Assembly (NCBI GenBank): GCA_026982215.1
Contig: JALSHN010000038.1
Coordinates: 1-31,475 of the forward strand
Source of the DNA: Gammaproteobacteria bacterium
GTDB lineage: Bacteria > Pseudomonadota > Gammaproteobacteria > S012-40
Direction of reading: 5' to 3'
DNA: 31,475 nucleotides
A program made the translations under genes and the position numbers. Positions 1-8,463 of this stretch are shown here, one piece after another. Positions within the stretch are counted from its first letter, which is position 1; each line of letters opens with the position of its first letter. The notes beneath the pieces are model-generated. The model saw only the letters and a list, made by a program, of their open reading frames with translations, was not told the origin of the DNA and made no database searches.

Positions 1-320
1 CGGTGCATCGGGCCGATTGTCCCAACCTGGCCCGGCTGGACCCCGAACGGCTGGTGGAGGTGAGTTGGGGCCACGAGACCGGCCACTTCCAGGCCGACAT
101 CGACATCCGCGCGGTGGACCGTCCCGGTCTGCTGCGGGACCTCAGCTCCATCCTCGCCGCTCAGGACATCAACGTGCTGGCCGCCCATACCCACACTGAT
201 CGCCGCAGCCGGGAGGCCCATCTGCGCCTCACCTTGGAGCTGGCCGACCGGGCCCAACTGGAGCGTGCTCTGGCCCGCTTGGCCGCCCTCCCGGCCCTGC
301 TGGACGTGCGCCGGGTGTGA
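1..320 (+). CDS. relA: RelA (GTP pyrophosphokinase), C-terminal fragment with ACT domain
   Basis: This is the 3' end of a gene that begins outside the window; the frame is open from base 1 and the GTG at base 3 is internal, not a start. The visible 105 residues read as the C-terminal regulatory ACT domain of RelA/SpoT proteins: a zinc-finger-like stretch ending HRADCPN, then an ACT fold with AVDRPGLLRDLSSILAAQDI, and a closing basic VRRV. RelA makes (p)ppGpp on ribosomes sensing uncharged tRNA; the ACT domain contributes to ribosome and tRNA contact. The following mazG supports RelA over SpoT, since relA is found just upstream of mazG (sometimes with mazEF between) in E. coli and relatives. 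The synthetase domain cannot be checked here. Confidence 0.88.
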   Translation, partial: VHRADCPNLARLDPERLVEVSWGHETGHFQADIDIRAVDRPGLLRDLSSILAAQDINVLAAHTHTDRRSREAHLRLTLELADRAQLERALARLAALPALLDVRRV

Positions 321-333
321 CTTGCCCCCGCGT

Positions 334-339
334 TATAAT
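334..339 (+). promoter_or_regulatory. -10-like box upstream of mazG
   Basis: A perfect TATAAT lies 10 bases before the mazG start codon. No good -35 hexamer is seen 16-18 bases upstream, which is inside the end of relA. It may drive a nearly leaderless mazG-hrpA transcript or be coincidental. Confidence 0.4.
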
Positions 340-348
340 CCCCGCCCC

Positions 349-1167
349 ATGAGCCAAGACCACGACCCCATCGAACACCTCAAGGGCATCATGGCCCGGC
401 TGCGCGACCCCGATGGGGGCTGCCCCTGGGACCGCGCCCAGGATCACCGGAGCCTCGCTCCCTACGCCGTCGAAGAGGCCTACGAAGTCGCCGAGGCCGC
501 CGAACGGGGTGATCTCGACGCCCTGGCCGATGAGCTGGGCGACCTGCTGCTGCAGGTGATCTTCCACGCCCGCATCGCCGAGGAGGCCGGCCGTTTCGAC
601 CTCGACGACATCGCCCGCCGGCTGGCGGAGAAGCTGGTCCGCCGCCATCCCCACGTGTTCGCCGGCAGCGACCCCCAGCGCCACGGCGAGACCTGGGAGG
701 CCATCAAGGCCGAGGAGCGCGCCGCCCGCGGCGAGGACGACCCCAGCGCCCTGGCCGGCGTCGCCCCTGGGCTGCCTCCCCTGCTGCGGGCCGCCAAACT
801 GCAAAGGCGCGCTGCCCGCGTCGGGTTCGACTGGGATCGCCCCGAGCCCGTTCTGGACAAGATCCGCGAAGAGGTGGACGAACTGGCCGAGGAACTGCAT
901 CGCCGCCCGCGTGATCCCGCCCGGCTGGAGGCCGAGATCGGCGATCTGTTGTTCGCCACCGTCAACCTGGCCCGCCATCTGGGCATCGATCCCGAGGCCG
1001 CCCTGCGCGGCACCAACCGCCGTTTCGAGGTCCGTTTCCGCCACATGGAACAGGCCCTCGCCAGGGAAGGAAAAGCGCTTCCCCACCAGGACCTGGAGAC
1101 CCTGGAATCCGCCTGGCAGGCGGCCAAGGCGGCCCTGAAGGCCGAAGAGGACGGCGCGGGTTCATGA
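349..1167 (+). CDS. mazG: Nucleoside triphosphate pyrophosphohydrolase MazG
   Basis: The protein is 272 residues, close to E. coli MazG (263). MazG hydrolyses NTPs and dNTPs to the monophosphate and pyrophosphate; in E. coli it also limits ppGpp-linked stress. Two MazG modules are visible. The first has GGCPWDRAQDH, then EEAYEVAEAAERGDLDALAD and ELGDLLLQVIFHA, giving the acidic EExxE...ExxD metal site. The second has EEVDELAEEL and EIGDLLFATVNLARH. I chose the ATG at 349, which gives the conserved family N-terminus; the frame is open further upstream but that part overlaps relA and has no family likeness. It lies 28 bases after relA and its stop overlaps the hrpA start (ATGA), so mazG and hrpA are probably translated together. 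Confidence 0.93.
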   Translation: MSQDHDPIEHLKGIMARLRDPDGGCPWDRAQDHRSLAPYAVEEAYEVAEAAERGDLDALADELGDLLLQVIFHARIAEEAGRFDLDDIARRLAEKLVRRHPHVFAGSDPQRHGETWEAIKAEERAARGEDDPSALAGVAPGLPPLLRAAKLQRRAARVGFDWDRPEPVLDKIREEVDELAEELHRRPRDPARLEAEIGDLLFATVNLARHLGIDPEAALRGTNRRFEVRFRHMEQALAREGKALPHQDLETLESAWQAAKAALKAEEDGAGS

Positions 1168-4100
1168 GCGCGGTGCCTCGGGAGTCGTTGACCGCCCTGG
1201 AGGCGGTCCTCGATCAGGTGATGATCCGCGACCGCCATCGGCTGAGCCGGCGCCTGGCCCGTCTGCGACGTCGTCCCGATCCCCGTGCCCTGGCCGCGCT
1301 GGCCGAGGACATCCAGCGTTCCCTGCGCACTCCCCAGGCCCGCGCCGCCAGCGTTCCACAGCTCCATTATCCCGAAGAACTGCCGGTGAGCGCCGCCCGC
1401 GACGAGATCCTCGCCGCTCTCGCCGAGCACCCGGTGATCGTGGTCTGTGGCGAGACCGGCTCCGGCAAGACCACCCAGCTCCCCAAGCTGTGCCTCGAAG
1501 CCGGCCTGGGTGTCCGTGGCATGATCGGCCACACCCAGCCCCGGCGCATCGCCGCCCGCTCGGTGGCCCGCCGCCTCCAGGAGGAACTGGGCGATCCCCA
1601 GGGGCGGCTGGTGGGGCACAAGGTGCGTTTCACCGACCGCACCGGGCCGGAGACCCTCATCAAGGTGATGACCGACGGCATCCTGCTGGCCGAGACCGAG
1701 GGCGACCGCTTCCTGGAGCACTACGACGCCCTGATCATCGACGAGGCCCACGAGCGCAGCCTCAACATCGACTTCCTCCTGGGCTACCTCAAGCGCCTCA
1801 TGGCCCGTCGGCGGAACCTCAAACTCATCATCACCTCGGCCACCATCGATCCCGAGCGCTTCGCCCGTCATTTCGGTAACGCCCCGGTGATCACCGTCTC
1901 GGGGCGCAGTTACCCCGTGGAGGTCCGTTACCGTCCCTTGCGTGGAGAGGACCTGGACGAGCGCGACCGCGACCTGGAACAAGGCGTGGTGGAAGCGGTG
2001 GCCGAGCTCCACCGGCACGGTCCCGGCGATATCCTGGTGTTCCTGCCCGGCGAACGGGAGATCCGTGCCTGCGCCGAGGCCCTGCGCAAGCACCACCCCA
2101 AGGGGACCGAGATCCTGCCCCTCTACGCTCGCCTCTCCCAGGCCGAGCAGGACCGCATCTTCCACCCCAAGGGCGGAACACGACGCATCGTTCTGGCCAC
2201 CAACGTCGCCGAGACCTCGCTCACCGTCCCCGGCATCCGCTACGTGGTGGACTCCGGCTACGCCCGTATCAGCCGCTACAGTCCCCGCTCCAAGGTCCAG
2301 CGGCTGCCCATCGAACCCATCTCCCAGGCCAGCGCCGACCAGCGCAAGGGCCGCTGCGGCCGCCTTGGCCCCGGCGTCTGCATCCGCCTCTACACCGAAG
2401 AGGACTACCAGGCCCGCCCCCGCTACACCGACCCCGAGATCCTGCGCACCAACCTGGCGGCGGTGATCCTGCGCATGGCCGCGCTGCGCCTGGGGGAGGT
2501 GGACGACTTCCCCTTCATCGACCCCCCCGACCCCCGCGCCGTCAAGGACGCCTACCACAGCCTGTTCGAGCTGGGGGCGATGGACGACCAGCGTCGACTC
2601 ACCCCCCTGGGCCGACGCCTGGCCCGGCTGCCCGTGGATCCCCGTATCGGACGGATGATCCTCGCTGCCGGTGACGAAGACTGCCTGCGCGAGGTGCTGA
2701 TCATCGCCAGCGCCCTCTCCATTCAGGATCCCCGCGAGCGCCCCATGGAGGCCCGCGATGCCGCCGATGCCGCCCACGCCCGTTTCCACCGCCCCGGCTC
2801 CGACTTCCTCGCCTGGCTGTCCCTATGGGACTACGCCGAGGAACAACGTCGCCACCTGTCCCAGAATCAATGGCGCAAGCGCTGTCGGGCCGAGTTCCTC
2901 TCCTTCGTGCGCCTGCGCGAGTGGCGCGAGGTCCACGGCCAGCTCAAACAGCTCGCTGGCGAACTGGGACTGAAAGAAAACCGCGAACCCGCCGAGCCCG
3001 ACCGCATCCATCGAGCCCTGCTCGCCGGCCTGCTCGGGCATGTGGCGCAACACCAGGACGACGGCGACTACCTGGGGCCGCGCAACCGCAAGCTACGCAT
3101 CCACCCCGCCTCCAGCCTGGTGAACAAGCGCCCGCGCTGGATCATGGCCGCCGAACTCATCGACACCACCCGCCTCTACGCCAGCCAAGTGGCCGCCATC
3201 CGCCCGGAATGGATCGAAGAACTGGGTGCCCATCTGATCCAGCGTCACTACTTCGAGCCCCACTGGCAGACGCGGGCCGGCCGGGTGGCCGCCTACGAAC
3301 GGCTCACCCTGTTCGGGTTGGTGGTGGTGGCCAAGCGCCGGGTCAACTACGGCCCCAAGGACCCGACCACCGCCCGGGAGATCTTCATCCGCGAGGCCCT
3401 GGTGGCCGGCCACTACCACACCCGGGCCGAATTCTTCCACCACAACCGCCGGCTGCTGGCCGAAGTGGAGGCCCTGGAAGCCAAGGCCCGCCGCCGCGAC
3501 ATCCTGGTGGACGAAGAGACCCTGTTCCAGTTCTACGATCAGCGCATTCCCGAGGACGTCTACGATGCCCCCCGCTTCGAACGCTGGCGCAAACGCGCCG
3601 AGGCCGAAGATCCTCGCTGCCTGTTCCTCACCCGCGAGGCCCTCATGCGTCACGGCGCCGAGACGGTCAGCGGCGAACGCTTCCCCGATCATCTGGAACT
3701 CGACGGCCTGCGGCTACCACTGCGATACCGCTTCGAACCGGGCGACCCGGCCGACGGTGTCAGCGTCCACATCCCTCTGACCCTGCTGCCCGCCCTGGAG
3801 CCCGAACCCTTCCAATGGCTGGTGCCCGGCTTGATCGAAGAAAAACTCACCGCCCTGATCCGCGCCCTGCCCAAGGCCTGGCGGCGCCACTTCGTCCCCG
3901 CCCCTGACTTCGCCCGCGCCGCCCTGGAGGGCATGCGCTACCGTGAAGGTGCCCTCATGCCCAACTTCAGCGAACGACTGCGGCGGATGACCGGGATCGA
4001 GGTGCCCGAGGAGGAATGGCAGCGTGCCGAGGCGGCGCTGCCCGACCACCTGCGCATGCGCTTCGTGGTGGTGGACGAGTCGGGCAAGGAGCTGGCCGCC

Positions 4101-5057
4101 GGCCGCGAGCTGAGTGCCTTGCAGCAGGGGCATGGGGCCGCCGCCGAGGCCGCCCTGACGCAACGGCTGACCGCCGAGACAGACAGCCCCGAACGCGAAG
4201 CGGTGCAGGCCTGGGACTTCGGCCCCCTGCCCGAGGTCTGGGAGGGCCGGCGTGCCGGTCTCCGCCTGCGCGCTCACCCCGCGCTGTGCGATGAAGACGG
4301 CCGGGTGGCGATCCGCCTCATCGCCCGTCTCCCCGAGGCCCGGGCGCATCACCGCCGTGGCCTGGTGCGGCTGTTCGCCCTCCAGCTCCGCGACAAGCTC
4401 CGCTATCTGACCAAGGAACTGCAGAAAGACGCCCGGCTGCAACTGCTCGCCCGCCCGGTGGGCGGCGGCGAGGCCCTGACCCACGACCTGCTCGATGCAG
4501 TGGTGGAACGCCTCACCCTGGCCGGGGAGGACGGCTGGACCATCCGCGACGCCGAGACCTTCCAGCAGCGTTTGGCGGCTGCCCGTCCCGGGCTGGTGGA
4601 CGAGGCCCGCAAGCTGACCGCCCAGGTCGCTGAGGCCTTAGAGGCCCATCAACGCCTGCGCAAGGCCCTGGACGGCGGCCGCTTCCCTCCCGACTGTCTG
4701 GCCTCGCTGACGGATATTCGCACCCAGCTCGACCACCTCGTCTATCCCGGCTTCGTCGGCCGCACCCCCGCCGCCTGGCTGCCCCGGCTGCCGGTGTATC
4801 TGGAGGCGGCGCGGTTGCGCCTGGAGCGGCTGCCCCGTGACCCCCGCCGCGACCAGGTCCAGGCGCGGGAGGTCCAGGCCCTGTGGCGCCGCTGGCAGGA
4901 AAAGGAATTGGCCGCCCAAGGCCCCGATCCTGCCCGCGAGCGGCTGCGCTGGCTCATCGAGGAGCTGCGCGTCTCCCTGTTCGCCCAGCAATTGGGCACG
5001 GTGGAAAAGGTCTCCGTGGCCCGGCTGGAGAAATACTGCCGCCAGCACGGCCTGTGA
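1164..5057 (+). CDS. hrpA: ATP-dependent RNA helicase HrpA (DEAH box)
   Basis: This encodes 1297 residues, essentially the length of E. coli HrpA (1300). It is a superfamily 2 DEAH-box RNA helicase; HrpA helps resolve stalled or collided ribosomes and processes some mRNAs. Visible motifs in order: GETGSGKTTQ (Walker A, residues 96-105), the Q/R-rich TQPRRIAARSVA motif, DEAH at 193-196, SAT at 225-227, then TNVAETSLTVPGI and QRKGRCGR in the second RecA domain. A helicase-associated and OB-fold region follows, then the long HrpA-specific C-terminal part rich in Arg and Glu with LRRMTGIEVPEEEW. The ATG overlaps the mazG stop by four bases. All core motifs are intact, so the enzyme is likely active. 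Confidence 0.95.
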   Translation: MSAVPRESLTALEAVLDQVMIRDRHRLSRRLARLRRRPDPRALAALAEDIQRSLRTPQARAASVPQLHYPEELPVSAARDEILAALAEHPVIVVCGETGSGKTTQLPKLCLEAGLGVRGMIGHTQPRRIAARSVARRLQEELGDPQGRLVGHKVRFTDRTGPETLIKVMTDGILLAETEGDRFLEHYDALIIDEAHERSLNIDFLLGYLKRLMARRRNLKLIITSATIDPERFARHFGNAPVITVSGRSYPVEVRYRPLRGEDLDERDRDLEQGVVEAVAELHRHGPGDILVFLPGEREIRACAEALRKHHPKGTEILPLYARLSQAEQDRIFHPKGGTRRIVLATNVAETSLTVPGIRYVVDSGYARISRYSPRSKVQRLPIEPISQASADQRKGRCGRLGPGVCIRLYTEEDYQARPRYTDPEILRTNLAAVILRMAALRLGEVDDFPFIDPPDPRAVKDAYHSLFELGAMDDQRRLTPLGRRLARLPVDPRIGRMILAAGDEDCLREVLIIASALSIQDPRERPMEARDAADAAHARFHRPGSDFLAWLSLWDYAEEQRRHLSQNQWRKRCRAEFLSFVRLREWREVHGQLKQLAGELGLKENREPAEPDRIHRALLAGLLGHVAQHQDDGDYLGPRNRKLRIHPASSLVNKRPRWIMAAELIDTTRLYASQVAAIRPEWIEELGAHLIQRHYFEPHWQTRAGRVAAYERLTLFGLVVVAKRRVNYGPKDPTTAREIFIREALVAGHYHTRAEFFHHNRRLLAEVEALEAKARRRDILVDEETLFQFYDQRIPEDVYDAPRFERWRKRAEAEDPRCLFLTREALMRHGAETVSGERFPDHLELDGLRLPLRYRFEPGDPADGVSVHIPLTLLPALEPEPFQWLVPGLIEEKLTALIRALPKAWRRHFVPAPDFARAALEGMRYREGALMPNFSERLRRMTGIEVPEEEWQRAEAALPDHLRMRFVVVDESGKELAAGRELSALQQGHGAAAEAALTQRLTAETDSPEREAVQAWDFGPLPEVWEGRRAGLRLRAHPALCDEDGRVAIRLIARLPEARAHHRRGLVRLFALQLRDKLRYLTKELQKDARLQLLARPVGGGEALTHDLLDAVVERLTLAGEDGWTIRDAETFQQRLAAARPGLVDEARKLTAQVAEALEAHQRLRKALDGGRFPPDCLASLTDIRTQLDHLVYPGFVGRTPAAWLPRLPVYLEAARLRLERLPRDPRRDQVQAREVQALWRRWQEKELAAQGPDPARERLRWLIEELRVSLFAQQLGTVEKVSVARLEKYCRQHGL

Positions 5058-5073
5058 GATTGACCGCCCGCGG
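5056..5073 (+). repeat. 18-bp direct repeat, copy 1
   Basis: This sequence, GAGATTGACCGCCCGCGG, spans the end of hrpA and recurs exactly at 5461-5478. The two copies bracket the ABM/heme-oxygenase-like gene. Confidence 0.85.
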
Positions 5074-5106
5074 CGGGGGCGTCACACTCGGCGGGAAAAA
5101 ACCAGC

Positions 5107-5114
5107 GAGGAGGT
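5107..5114 (+). promoter_or_regulatory. Strong ribosome binding site of the ABM-domain gene
   Basis: GAGGAGGT ends five bases before the ATG at 5120. It decides the start: the same frame is open far upstream, inside hrpA, but only this ATG has a Shine-Dalgarno sequence. Confidence 0.75.
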
Positions 5115-5119
5115 CGGAT

Positions 5120-5434
5120 ATGTTCGTGGTCGCCAATCGCATCTTCGTCGCCTCGGAATTCGCCGAGGAATTCGAGAACCGCTTTCGCAACCGCGCCGGC
5201 GAGGTGGAGAAACAACCCGGTTTCGTGCGCCTGCAGATCCTGCGTCCGGTGAGCGAGGATACCCCCTACGTGGTCCTCACCACCTGGGAGAGCGCGGAAC
5301 ACTTCCACGCCTGGGTGGAGAGCGAGGACTTCAAACGTGCCCACGCCGGCAAAAACCCCCTCCCCGCCGAGGCCTTCACCGCCCCCGGCAAGCTGGAGCA
5401 GCATGAGGTGATCATCGGCGCCGGCAAGCCCTAG
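5120..5434 (+). CDS. ABM-domain protein, IsdG/HmoA-like candidate heme-degrading monooxygenase
   Basis: A 104-residue cytoplasmic protein with the ferredoxin-like antibiotic biosynthesis monooxygenase fold: an N-terminal strand FVVANRIFV, a helix EFAEEFENRFRNRAGEVEKQ, then PGFVRLQILRP, YVVLTTWES and FHAWVESEDFKRAH. Asn6, Trp65 and His75 match in order and almost exactly in spacing the Asn/Trp/His triad of IsdG-type heme oxygenases (Asn7, Trp67, His77 in IsdG, from memory). This supports a heme-handling or heme-degrading role rather than antibiotic synthesis. The gene lies 62 bases after hrpA, and its TAG stop shares a palindromic CTAG with the stop of the convergent gene. Specificity is inferred; some ABM proteins with this signature are not heme oxygenases. 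Confidence 0.78.
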   Translation: MFVVANRIFVASEFAEEFENRFRNRAGEVEKQPGFVRLQILRPVSEDTPYVVLTTWESAEHFHAWVESEDFKRAHAGKNPLPAEAFTAPGKLEQHEVIIGAGKP

Positions 5435-6006
5435 GCGAAGCCGCAGCCCAACAGGACCTGGAGATTGACCGCCCGCGGTGCCGAGTCGTACTGCAGCGCC
5501 AGCCCCACCGGGCAACGCTCTGCCGCAGTGATCCAGCCGATGCCGCCGAACAGATTGAGTTGGTTGTGTTTCTGCTTGGTCTCGTAGGTGGTGTATTCCA
5601 GGTCCTTCTGGGCATTGATCGAGCGCTCGGCGTTCTCGAAGGAATAGCCCAAGCCGGCGCTGAGAAAGATCCGCCGGCTGGGGCGGTACACCGCCCCCAG
5701 GTTGAAGATGGAATAGTTGTACTGCAGATCAGAGATCACCACCGGCCGATCCAGGGTCCTGGCGGCGACGTTGCTGACCATCCAGGACGCGGTGATCCCC
5801 AACCCTTCCCGCTCGGCGGGGAGGAGGTAGCCGGCGAAGACCAAGGTGTTGGTCTTGGGAAAGGTGTAGCCGTCCAAGGTGCCGCCCCGGGCCTGGTTGC
5901 CGTACCCCAGACCGAACAGCCCCGGGCCGCCACCGGCCTCGGCGGTCAGGGAAACGGTGCTGGCGGCGAGGAATAAGAGGATGGCGGCGGGGTGGAGGCG
6001 TGTCAT
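5431..6006 (-). CDS. Small outer-membrane beta-barrel protein, unknown function
   Basis: A 191-residue protein with a clear Sec signal peptide (hydrophobic AAILLFLAASTVSLT ending near AEA). The mature part alternates polar and hydrophobic residues with many Gly, Tyr and aromatic girdle residues, for example VFAGYLLPAE, LQYNYSIFNLGAVYRPS and IFLSAGLGYSF. It ends VNLQVLLGCGFA, like a short 8-strand barrel of the OmpW/OmpX size class, though the last residue is Ala rather than the usual Phe. Two cysteines near the C-terminus could pair. The gene converges on the ABM gene with a 4-base overlap, so their 3' ends constrain one another. I cannot assign a substrate or a named family. Confidence 0.75.
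   Translation of the reverse strand: MTRLHPAAILLFLAASTVSLTAEAGGGPGLFGLGYGNQARGGTLDGYTFPKTNTLVFAGYLLPAEREGLGITASWMVSNVAARTLDRPVVISDLQYNYSIFNLGAVYRPSRRIFLSAGLGYSFENAERSINAQKDLEYTTYETKQKHNQLNLFGGIGWITAAERCPVGLALQYDSAPRAVNLQVLLGCGFA
5461..5478 (+). repeat. 18-bp direct repeat, copy 2
   Basis: Exact second copy of the sequence at 5056-5073, located 405 bases further on. Here it lies inside the convergent barrel gene, where on the minus strand it helps encode the PRAVNLQ segment near the C-terminus. Confidence 0.85.
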
Positions 6007-6173
6007 GGGGACTCCTCGAGGGGGCTGGGTTTTTGCTCATGGTATTTCGTCCATACCCTGGGGGAAAGGGAGGGGCTCATCGCCGAGTGAGCTGGCGATG
6101 GGGAGGAGGGTGCTAATCGGCGGTTAAGCGGCCATGGGGATGATCCGGCCTGGTTTTTGCCCGAGCTGGTCCC

Positions 6174-7406
6174 GTGGATCCTCGCCGCCTCAACATCTCC
6201 CCCCATGCCTACGTGGCCGCCGCCGTGGCGGTGGTGGCGGGCAGTTATGCCTGGTTTCGTGCTCATGGAGGGACGGGAGAGGCCTTTTGGATCCCCCCGC
6301 TGGCACTTGCCGCCCTCTGGGGGCTGATGAACGCCTGGCGTCAGGCCCGTGGATTGTCCCGTTTCCAGCGGGACCGGACCACCCCCTGGCCACGGATGCT
6401 GTCCCGGGCGCTGGCGCGCTACCTGGTCTGGGGCGCACTGTTGGGCCTCGCCCTGCTGTTCTTCTCCCATCATCCCTACTATCGGGGTCTCAGCCACACC
6501 CAGGCCTTCCTCGAGGCCTTGTGGCGTCTCTACCTGCCCTTCGGCCTGCCCTATTTTCTCCTCACCCTGCGCCTGCGTGCCTCACGCGTCGAGGATTTCC
6601 ACGACCCGGCGGTGCGCTTGATCCATCTGCTGCGTGTCACCATGGGGCGTGGGCGGGTCAGTCGGCTACGGGCCTGGCGGGCGCCCGGAAACCGCAAGGT
6701 GCTGCTCAATCTGTTGCTGCGCGCCTATTTCATTCCGGTGATGGTGGGGCAGGTGGCGGTCAACCTGGAACAGGCCATCGCCCTGGAAACGTCCTGGGGC
6801 AGTCAAGAGGGGTTGGCGCTGCTGTTCTGGTTCTCCAGCCTGCTTTGGGCCGCCGACGCCATCGCCGCTTCGGCGGCCTACGGACTGGAATCCCGTTGGA
6901 TGGAAAACCGCAGCCGCTCCATCGACACCACTCTCTCCGGGTGGTTGGTATGCCTGATCTGCTATGCCCCGGCCAATCAGGTCACCGCCTTGCTCTTCCC
7001 CTTCGGACCCAACGTCGCTGCCCAGGCCCCCGACACCCTGCTGCTCTCCTCCCCGGAGGCGGTCCTAATCTATAAAAGTGTGGAGGTCATGCTGTTGACC
7101 GCGCTCATCTACAGCGATCTGTCCCTGGGTCCCTCCGGAGCCAATCTGACCTTCAAGCGCTTGCAATGGCGTGGCCCCTATGCCCTGGTGCGTCACCCGG
7201 CCACCACCTGCAAACTGAGCTTCTGGTGGCTGCAATCCCTGGTCTATGGGGCCTTCTGGTCACCGATGTGGCTGTTGGGAATGGTGGCCTGGAGCGGGCT
7301 CTACATTGCCCGCTGTTTGACCGAAGAACGCCATCTGCGCCAGTATGCCGAATACCGCTGGTACATGGCGCGGGTGCGCCACCGTTTCATTCCCGGCCTG
7401 ATCTGA
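6174..7406 (+). CDS. Polytopic membrane protein with ICMT/PEMT-like C-terminal domain
   Basis: A 410-residue integral membrane protein with about eight to ten hydrophobic segments. The C-terminal part carries the pattern of isoprenylcysteine/phospholipid methyltransferase-like proteins: GPYALVRHPATT (about residues 334-345), hydrophobic helices, EERHLRQYAEYRWY and a closing RFIPGL. In that family the RHP and EE...Y residues bind S-adenosylmethionine and shape the membrane active site. The N-terminal 300 residues are extra membrane helices without a family I recognise. The start is a GTG with only a weak Shine-Dalgarno sequence, so the N-terminus is uncertain. It is followed after 10 bases by the lipoate-ligase-like gene, which suggests an operon. 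Methyl transfer is inferred from the motif; the substrate is unknown. Confidence 0.72.
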   Translation: MDPRRLNISPHAYVAAAVAVVAGSYAWFRAHGGTGEAFWIPPLALAALWGLMNAWRQARGLSRFQRDRTTPWPRMLSRALARYLVWGALLGLALLFFSHHPYYRGLSHTQAFLEALWRLYLPFGLPYFLLTLRLRASRVEDFHDPAVRLIHLLRVTMGRGRVSRLRAWRAPGNRKVLLNLLLRAYFIPVMVGQVAVNLEQAIALETSWGSQEGLALLFWFSSLLWAADAIAASAAYGLESRWMENRSRSIDTTLSGWLVCLICYAPANQVTALLFPFGPNVAAQAPDTLLLSSPEAVLIYKSVEVMLLTALIYSDLSLGPSGANLTFKRLQWRGPYALVRHPATTCKLSFWWLQSLVYGAFWSPMWLLGMVAWSGLYIARCLTEERHLRQYAEYRWYMARVRHRFIPGLI

Positions 7407-7416
7407 CTCCACACCC

Positions 7417-8463
7417 TTGCGTCTGCGCCTCCTCGATCTCGGACTGGTTTCTCCCTTGCGCTCGCAGGCCGTCTATCACGGCCTGGCCGAGGCGATGGCC
7501 CCTGACGGTGACCCGTTGCTGGTGTTGCTGCGTCCTCGGCGGCCCTATGTCTGCCTGGGGTTGCACCAAAGCCTGGAACAGGAAATCGACCTCGAGGCCT
7601 GCCGCCGCCATGGGCTGCCCTTGATCCGCCGTCAGGTGGGGGGTGGCACGGTGTTGCTCGACCGACGGCAACTGTTCTTCCAATTCATCTACCCCCGGCG
7701 GGCGGTGACGGGACCGGTGCGCGAGCTCTACCCCCGCTTCCTCGCCCCGGTGGTGGACAGCTACCGGGCACTGGGTCTGTCGGCCCACTTGGCCGGGGGC
7801 AACGACGTTCAGATCCGGGGGCGCAAGATCGGCGGCAGTGGCGCGGCGCACATCGGCCAGGCGGTGGTGGTGGTGGGCAGTTTCCTGTTGGACTTCGATT
7901 TTGCCCTCATGAGCCGGGTGGCGCGGCTGCCCTCGCCCGGGTTGCGCCCGGCCTTCCGTCGGGCGATGCAATGCCACATGACCACCCTGAGCCGGGAGCT
8001 GGGGGCGGCGCCCCCCTTGGCGCATCTCAAACAATTGTTCCTGCGACAGGTGATGCGACGGCTGGCGGTGGAAATCACCCCGTCGCGCCTCGATGACAGA
8101 GAGCGGCGCGCGGTGTGCGAGGCCGAAGACGAGTTGAGCGACCGCGACTGGCTGATGTTGGACGGTCGTTCCCAGGTGCCCCATGGAGTCAAGGTGGCCG
8201 CCGGCGTCTACCTCACCGAACGTCGTTTCCACGTCGAGGGGAGGGCGGTGCACATCCGTCTGCTCTGTGCCCGCGGGCGCATCGCCTGGCTCGCCTTCCC
8301 CGGCCATGCCGAGCTGCGGCCCCTGGCGCGACGGCTGATCGGACAGCCGCTGCGTGCCGAGGCGCTGAGGCCACTGTTGACCCGCGGACTTCAAGGAAAT
8401 GCCGTCGCGCCCGAACAATGGCTGCAAGCCCTGCTGGAGACGGCCCATGGAGAATGCCGCTGA
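7417..8463 (+). CDS. Lipoate-protein ligase family (LplA/LipB-like) protein
   Basis: A 348-residue BPL/LPL catalytic-domain protein. Key family motifs are intact: RRQVGGGTVL at 71-80 (the RRxxGGGxV lipoyl-AMP loop) and GGNDVQIRGRKIGGSG at 127-142, with Lys137 as the expected catalytic lysine. A C-terminal region (LMLDGRSQVPHGVKVAAGVY and after) resembles the accessory domain of bacterial LplA. LplA enzymes activate lipoate with ATP and attach it to carrier-protein lysines. The only upstream start is a TTG 10 bases after the preceding stop; no later ATG or GTG keeps the N-terminal strand, so TTG is my choice. The last 17 bases overlap the sulfotransferase. No lipoyl carrier gene is in the window, and an octanoyl or biotinyl substrate is not excluded. 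Confidence 0.85.
   Translation: MRLRLLDLGLVSPLRSQAVYHGLAEAMAPDGDPLLVLLRPRRPYVCLGLHQSLEQEIDLEACRRHGLPLIRRQVGGGTVLLDRRQLFFQFIYPRRAVTGPVRELYPRFLAPVVDSYRALGLSAHLAGGNDVQIRGRKIGGSGAAHIGQAVVVVGSFLLDFDFALMSRVARLPSPGLRPAFRRAMQCHMTTLSRELGAAPPLAHLKQLFLRQVMRRLAVEITPSRLDDRERRAVCEAEDELSDRDWLMLDGRSQVPHGVKVAAGVYLTERRFHVEGRAVHIRLLCARGRIAWLAFPGHAELRPLARRLIGQPLRAEALRPLLTRGLQGNAVAPEQWLQALLETAHGECR

Noticed and set aside
480..2789. Long minus-strand open frame of 769 codons opposite mazG and hrpA
   Set aside because: It lies wholly antisense to two well-recognised genes, its composition (Gly, Ala, Gln, Arg) is that of the reverse complement of GC-rich coding DNA, and it shows no family motif.
6007..6173. Short inverted repeat GGTAT/ATACC between the barrel gene and the membrane-protein gene
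   Set aside because: Only five base pairs with a seven-base loop and no T-run; too weak for a terminator or operator call.
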